Below are positions 6,485 to 9,640 of a stretch of 9,640 bases of DNA, piece after piece; the first letter of the stretch is position 1, and the number at the start of each line of letters is the position of its first letter. The notes beneath the pieces are model-generated. The model did not search any database and was not told the origin of the DNA. It saw only the letters and a list, made by a program, of their open reading frames with translations. This stretch comes from Clostridia bacterium. GTDB taxonomy: Bacteria; Bacillota_A; Clostridia; Lachnospirales; Lachnospiraceae. The stretch spans positions 1 to 9,640 of the forward strand of contig JAAYYM010000569.1 in NCBI GenBank assembly GCA_012515365.1. Reading direction: 5' to 3'. The translations under genes were made by a program, and so were the position numbers.

Positions 6485-6629
6485 ACAGATCATTGCGAAA
6501 CTTACAATTCTAAAACCAGATTTCATAGATTTGCGCAAGATAAGTGAGGAGTCAGAACGTCCTCGACGAACGTTTTTGCGCAAATTTATGAAATCGCCCC
6601 ACAAATGAAATCGTTTCGCAATTATCTGT
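6485..6629. repeat. 145-bp nested inverted repeat between glgX and the MATE gene
   Basis: Outer arms at 6485-6501 and 6613-6629 pair over 17 positions with one mismatch. Inner arms at 6519-6538 and 6576-6595 pair over 20 positions, 19 Watson-Crick and one G-T. The unpaired segments between outer and inner arms are 17 bases on each side. The 37-base apex holds a smaller stem, GAGGA (6546-6550) with TCCTC (6560-6564), and two GAACGT copies (6555-6560, 6568-6573). TTGCGCAA, itself a palindrome, sits at the inner end of both inner arms. It has no T-tract and lies between the glgX terminator and the MATE promoter. A small non-coding mobile element, a protein-binding site or a structured RNA are all possible. 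Confidence 0.75.
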
Positions 6630-6641
6630 TTTTTCTTGCAT

Positions 6642-6672
6642 AAAAAAGGAACAGCATAATGGCTGTTCCTTT
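6642..6672 (-). terminator. Intrinsic terminator of glgX
   Basis: Perfect 11-bp arms AAAGGAACAGC (6645-6655) and GCTGTTCCTTT (6662-6672) enclose a 6-base loop. On the minus strand the stem runs into TTTTTTA (6641-6647, partly in the stem). It starts 14 bases after the glgX stop codon. Confidence 0.9.
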
Positions 6673-6686
6673 GCTTAAATAGTATT

Positions 6687-8777
6687 TTAAAATGCTTCCA
6701 ATATCATCGATGATCTAGGTCCGATCAGAATACGTTCTCCCACAGGCTGTGGTTTTGTCTTCTTAATAATCGAATCCTCAAAATTGGTATTAATCACACA
6801 GCCCCACTGCAGCTGATTACCCAGTTCCGGCAGTTTAACCTCCTGTGTCTCCCAATAAGAATTAAACAACACATAAACAATATCTTCTTTTTTATTTGGT
6901 GCTTTTCTGCCGGCAAACATCACACCGACCACTCGACTGTCCTGTGAAAAATGCTTCGTCCACGGAAGCAGACCATGTGTGCTGACTGCAGGAAATCCAA
7001 GAGATGATGGATATAAATCCCTCCTTAATACTTCATGCTGTTTCCGAAAATGAATCATATAAGTAAAAAATGCAAAAATATCCTGATTTTTTTCTTTTTT
7101 TGACCAGTCGATCCATGAGATCTCATTATCCTGACAATATGCATTATTATTTCCAAACTGCGTATTTCCAAATTCGTCTCCGGCAAAAAACATAGGTGTT
7201 CCACGACTGCATAACAATGCCACACACGCATTTTTAATCATTCGTTTTCTAAGTGCCAGCACATTAGGATCTGTGGTATCTCCCTCTGCTCCACAGTTCC
7301 ATGACAATCCGTTGTTATCACCATCTGTATTATTCCAGCCATTCGCCTCATTATGCTTTGTGTTATAAGAATACAGATCATATAGGGTAAATCCGTCATG
7401 ACAGGTCAGGAAATTAACTGATGCATTTCTCCCTCTTGTTTCCGGTGGATATAAATCCGAAGATCCTGTCAGACGCAGTGCTGCAGCCTGCGCTCTCCCC
7501 TCATCGCCCTTTAAAAAGCTTCTCATATCATCTCTATAACGTCCATTCCATTCTGCCCAGCGGTTCCATGACGGAAAGCTTCCTACCTGATATAATCCAC
7601 CCGCATCCCATGCCTCTGCAATCAGCTTCGTATTACCAAGTATCGGATCAAACGCCAGTGCTTGAAGTAAAGGTGGTTTACTCATCGGCGAACCATCCTC
7701 ATTTCTTCCTAGAATCGATGCCAGGTCAAATCGGAAACCATTGATCCTATAGTTTACGACCCAATAGCGCAGACACTCCATGATCATCTGCTGTACGATT
7801 GGATGATTACAGTTCAATGTATTTCCACATCCGCTAAAGTTATAATATTTCCCATCAGGTGACAACATATAATAAATATTATTATCCACACCCTTGAAAG
7901 AAAAAAACGGTCCATTTTCATTTCCCTCAGCGGTATGGTTGAATACAACATCCAAAATAACTTCGATTCCGTTCTGATTCAAAAGCTTAACAAGCGTCTT
8001 TAGTTCATTTCCTTCTCTGTTATACTCTACTGCTGAAGAATAACAGGTGTTTGGCGCAAAGAAACAGGTTGTATTATAGCCCCAGCATTCCAATACCTCT
8101 TTGCCATCTGCAATACGTTTATTATAGGTTTCATCAAATTCAAAGACAGGCATCAGCTCGACACAGTTGATTCCAAGCTCTAATAAATAAGGGATTTTTT
8201 CAATCACACCTGCAAATGTACCTGGGAATTCAACGCCGGATGTTTCTGATCTTGTAAAAGCACGCACATGGAGCTCATAAATGACCAGATCCTCCATCGG
8301 AATATCTGGCTGCTTCTCTTTTCCCCACTCAAAATTATTACGCACTACGCGTGCCTTATAAAAACTGTTATCATTGATTTTCTGTCCCCATATGCTCTGT
8401 CCGACCACTGCTCTTGCATAAGGATCCAACAAAAATTTACTCTTATCAAAGATCAATCCCTTTTCCGGAATGTACGGTCCATCAAACCGATAGGCATATT
8501 CAAACTCCTCAATATTCAAACCAAATACCATCATAGAATAGACATTTCCAATTCTATAATTCTCCGGAAACGGGATGATTGCATATGGTTTCATCTCTGT
8601 TCGTTTGAACAATGCAAGCTCACATCCGGTAGCATAGTGAGAATGAATGGTAAAACTGACACCACCCGGTGCCACTGTCGCACCGTTCATTGAAAAAAAG
8701 CCTGGACGAACATCGAAACCGGCGATATGATCAAGGGGCTTTAGCTGTTCTGTTGCTTTAAGTATTTCATGACTCAT
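6687..8777 (-). CDS. glgX: Glycogen debranching enzyme GlgX (GH13 isoamylase type)
   Basis: This cytoplasmic enzyme hydrolyses alpha-1,6 branch points of glycogen or limit dextrins, working beside glycogen phosphorylase. The 696-residue product has an N-terminal CBM48-like beta domain (about 15-150; FDGPYIPEKG...DPYARAV is typical) and then the GH13 barrel. All four conserved regions are intact: DVVFNH (276-281), GFRFDLAS (347-354, nucleophile Asp351), LIAEAWD (385-391, acid/base Glu388) and FLTCHDG (456-462, His460-Asp461). IYELHVRAFT (166-175) also fits the isoamylase/GlgX/TreX group. There is no signal peptide, which argues against a secreted pullulanase. The frame can extend to a GTG at 8793-8795, but that codon overlaps the ribosome binding site GGAGGT (8788-8793), so the ATG at 8775-8777 is preferred. 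It follows the membrane-protein gene by 18 bases and probably shares its transcript. No other glycogen gene is visible. Isoamylase is the alternative name. Confidence 0.9.
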   Translation of the reverse strand: MSHEILKATEQLKPLDHIAGFDVRPGFFSMNGATVAPGGVSFTIHSHYATGCELALFKRTEMKPYAIIPFPENYRIGNVYSMMVFGLNIEEFEYAYRFDGPYIPEKGLIFDKSKFLLDPYARAVVGQSIWGQKINDNSFYKARVVRNNFEWGKEKQPDIPMEDLVIYELHVRAFTRSETSGVEFPGTFAGVIEKIPYLLELGINCVELMPVFEFDETYNKRIADGKEVLECWGYNTTCFFAPNTCYSSAVEYNREGNELKTLVKLLNQNGIEVILDVVFNHTAEGNENGPFFSFKGVDNNIYYMLSPDGKYYNFSGCGNTLNCNHPIVQQMIMECLRYWVVNYRINGFRFDLASILGRNEDGSPMSKPPLLQALAFDPILGNTKLIAEAWDAGGLYQVGSFPSWNRWAEWNGRYRDDMRSFLKGDEGRAQAAALRLTGSSDLYPPETRGRNASVNFLTCHDGFTLYDLYSYNTKHNEANGWNNTDGDNNGLSWNCGAEGDTTDPNVLALRKRMIKNACVALLCSRGTPMFFAGDEFGNTQFGNNNAYCQDNEISWIDWSKKEKNQDIFAFFTYMIHFRKQHEVLRRDLYPSSLGFPAVSTHGLLPWTKHFSQDSRVVGVMFAGRKAPNKKEDIVYVLFNSYWETQEVKLPELGNQLQWGCVINTNFEDSIIKKTKPQPVGERILIGPRSSMILEAF

Positions 8778-8787
8778 ACAACAATCT

Positions 8788-8793
8788 ACCTCC
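8788..8793 (-). promoter_or_regulatory. Ribosome binding site fixing the glgX start at 8777
   Basis: GGAGGT on the minus strand lies ten bases before ATG (8775-8777). The upstream in-frame GTG at 8793-8795 shares a base with this site and so cannot be served by it. Confidence 0.75.
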
Positions 8794-8795
8794 AC

Positions 8796-9446
8796 TTACT
8801 GTTTTTTGTCTTTTTTGCGTATGTATAAGCCTAACAGTAGCAGACCAAATGACTGAATCGTATGAAACATCACAGATGGAACAACGATGCCAAGCTGCGA
8901 ACCATTGAACAATGTAATGGTAAGCATATCAGGCACACTGTAAGAGGCCGTATAAATAATAGATATAATAACTCCTGTTATCACTATTTTTCTGTCTCGT
9001 AAAATGATACCTGTAGAAATGATTCCGATCATCAGGCCGATCATCATCGGTGCATATTTAAATACATGCGTATCTGCATAAAAGGTTGAATAAGCGTAAG
9101 GCGTGAGGTATTGAAACATCTGATTGATCAAAACACCATAATAGTGACTCGATACATAATACAAAAACTGAATTCCAATCACGATAAACGCCCAGATGCC
9201 GATTAAAACCTTCCCTTTATCGTCCTCATGTTTAAAAACAAGAATAAGAAATAAAATAACGAGTGCTATCTCAAGAATCATTTTGATATATGGCTCAATA
9301 ATAGACAAGGACTGATAAAGTGGCAAAAACAAAGGGGTTACCCAGATCTTTAAAATCAGTCTGATCACAGCTATGGTAAGCACGATCAGGCAGTTGATAC
9401 TTCCTAATGAAATAATAAAATCACAGAAATGCTTATGTTTTCTCAT
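8796..9446 (-). CDS. Uncharacterised multi-pass membrane protein
   Basis: I do not recognise this family. The 216-residue product has about six membrane helices, at roughly 10-33, 54-71, 79-99, 131-149, 154-172 and 187-208. A short basic N-terminus (MRKHKH) and a highly basic C-terminal tail (RKKDKKQ) suggest both ends are cytoplasmic. The loop around 100-130 is Tyr-rich (HYYGVL...YLTPYAYSTFYAD). No catalytic motif, zinc site or transporter signature is apparent. The ATG at 9444-9446 has GAGGA six bases upstream, and a good promoter lies at 9472-9500, so this is a real expressed gene and the first of its operon. Its stop codon is 18 bases before the glgX start, with the glgX ribosome binding site in that gap. 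Co-transcription with a glycogen debranching enzyme is likely, but no function follows from it. Confidence 0.75.
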   Translation of the reverse strand: MRKHKHFCDFIISLGSINCLIVLTIAVIRLILKIWVTPLFLPLYQSLSIIEPYIKMILEIALVILFLILVFKHEDDKGKVLIGIWAFIVIGIQFLYYVSSHYYGVLINQMFQYLTPYAYSTFYADTHVFKYAPMMIGLMIGIISTGIILRDRKIVITGVIISIIYTASYSVPDMLTITLFNGSQLGIVVPSVMFHTIQSFGLLLLGLYIRKKDKKQ

Positions 9447-9471
9447 TCGTTTTCCTCAATGGTTTTATTAA

Positions 9472-9500
9472 ATTATACCAAAGCTACACACATATATCCA
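9472..9500 (-). promoter_or_regulatory. Promoter of the membrane protein-glgX operon
   Basis: On the minus strand, TGGATA (9495-9500, four of six matches to TTGACA) lies 17 bases before a perfect TATAAT (9472-9477), which also carries a TGG extension. Transcription would start near 9465, about 20 bases before the ATG. Upstream (9501-9640) is A+T-rich with no gene or clear regulatory motif. Confidence 0.75.
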
Positions 9501-9640
9501 ATATAAGATGCATAAAGATAGCGTAAATTTACTGTAGGAATTAAATAGATAGAGTACACCTAGATTTGCTTTAGAATTGAATCTTACTCCATCATTATAT
9601 TCCATTTCTGTTCTTTTACAAACCCCAAATATGATTTTTA

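Noticed and set aside
6485..6629. Two CRISPR-like repeats or an insertion sequence remnant with transposase
   Set aside because: The repeated parts are inverted, not direct, with only one pair of each, and no transposase-like reading frame is present in the gap.
8268..8693. A 141-codon open frame on the plus strand inside glgX
   Set aside because: It lies antisense to the conserved N-terminal domain of glgX, shows no ribosome binding site that stands out, and its product is unlike any recognisable protein; it is a shadow of the real gene.
9501..9640. A possible gene start or end at the right edge
   Set aside because: No frame with a ribosome binding site or recognisable protein is present in either direction; the stretch looks like an ordinary A+T-rich upstream region.

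Overview
The window looks like a chromosomal segment of a low-GC Gram-positive anaerobe, most probably a Clostridia member near Lachnospiraceae. The signs are A+T-rich intergenic DNA, strong AGGAGG-type ribosome binding sites, GTG starts, extended -10 promoters, a lipoprotein PstS, and protein styles typical of gut Firmicutes. The species cannot be fixed from the sequence alone. All eight supported genes lie on the minus strand, so transcription runs from right to left.

From the right edge: 9501-9640 holds nothing I can assign. A good promoter (9472-9500) drives an unrecognised six-helix membrane protein (8796-9446). It is followed 18 bases later by a glycogen debranching enzyme, GlgX (6687-8777), which ends in an intrinsic terminator (6642-6672). 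The gap of about 310 bases between glgX and the next gene carries that terminator, a striking nested inverted repeat (6485-6629) and the promoter of a MATE transporter (5007-6374).

Next comes a two-gene operon with its own extended -10 promoter: a double zinc-ribbon, tail-anchored membrane protein (3813-4901) and a TPM-domain membrane protein (3001-3813), overlapping by one base. The pair resembles Bacillus YdjG-YdjH, but no PspA or SPFH partner is present here. It ends in a terminator at 2929-2962.

A monocistronic gene (1664-2800) then encodes a cytosolic-looking protein with EF-hand-like Asp/Asn-rich loops. It is preceded by a 9-bp-arm palindrome and ends in a long terminator hairpin (1591-1638).

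At the left is the start of a phosphate uptake operon: pstS (508-1446) and pstC (1-483, cut by the window edge). A triple TTTACA-type direct repeat with an exact 11-base period lies upstream and looks like a PhoP (Pho-regulon) box. The remaining pst genes are expected beyond the left edge.

Several start codons were moved inward from the longest open frame because ribosome binding sites, and in one case the promoter, require it. No RNA gene, CRISPR array, transposase or phage gene was seen. Most genes are ordinary housekeeping or transport functions. The points most worth a second look are the 145-bp nested inverted repeat, the Pho box, the reduced YdjGH-like module, the EF-hand-like protein with its palindrome, and the unknown membrane protein linked to glgX.
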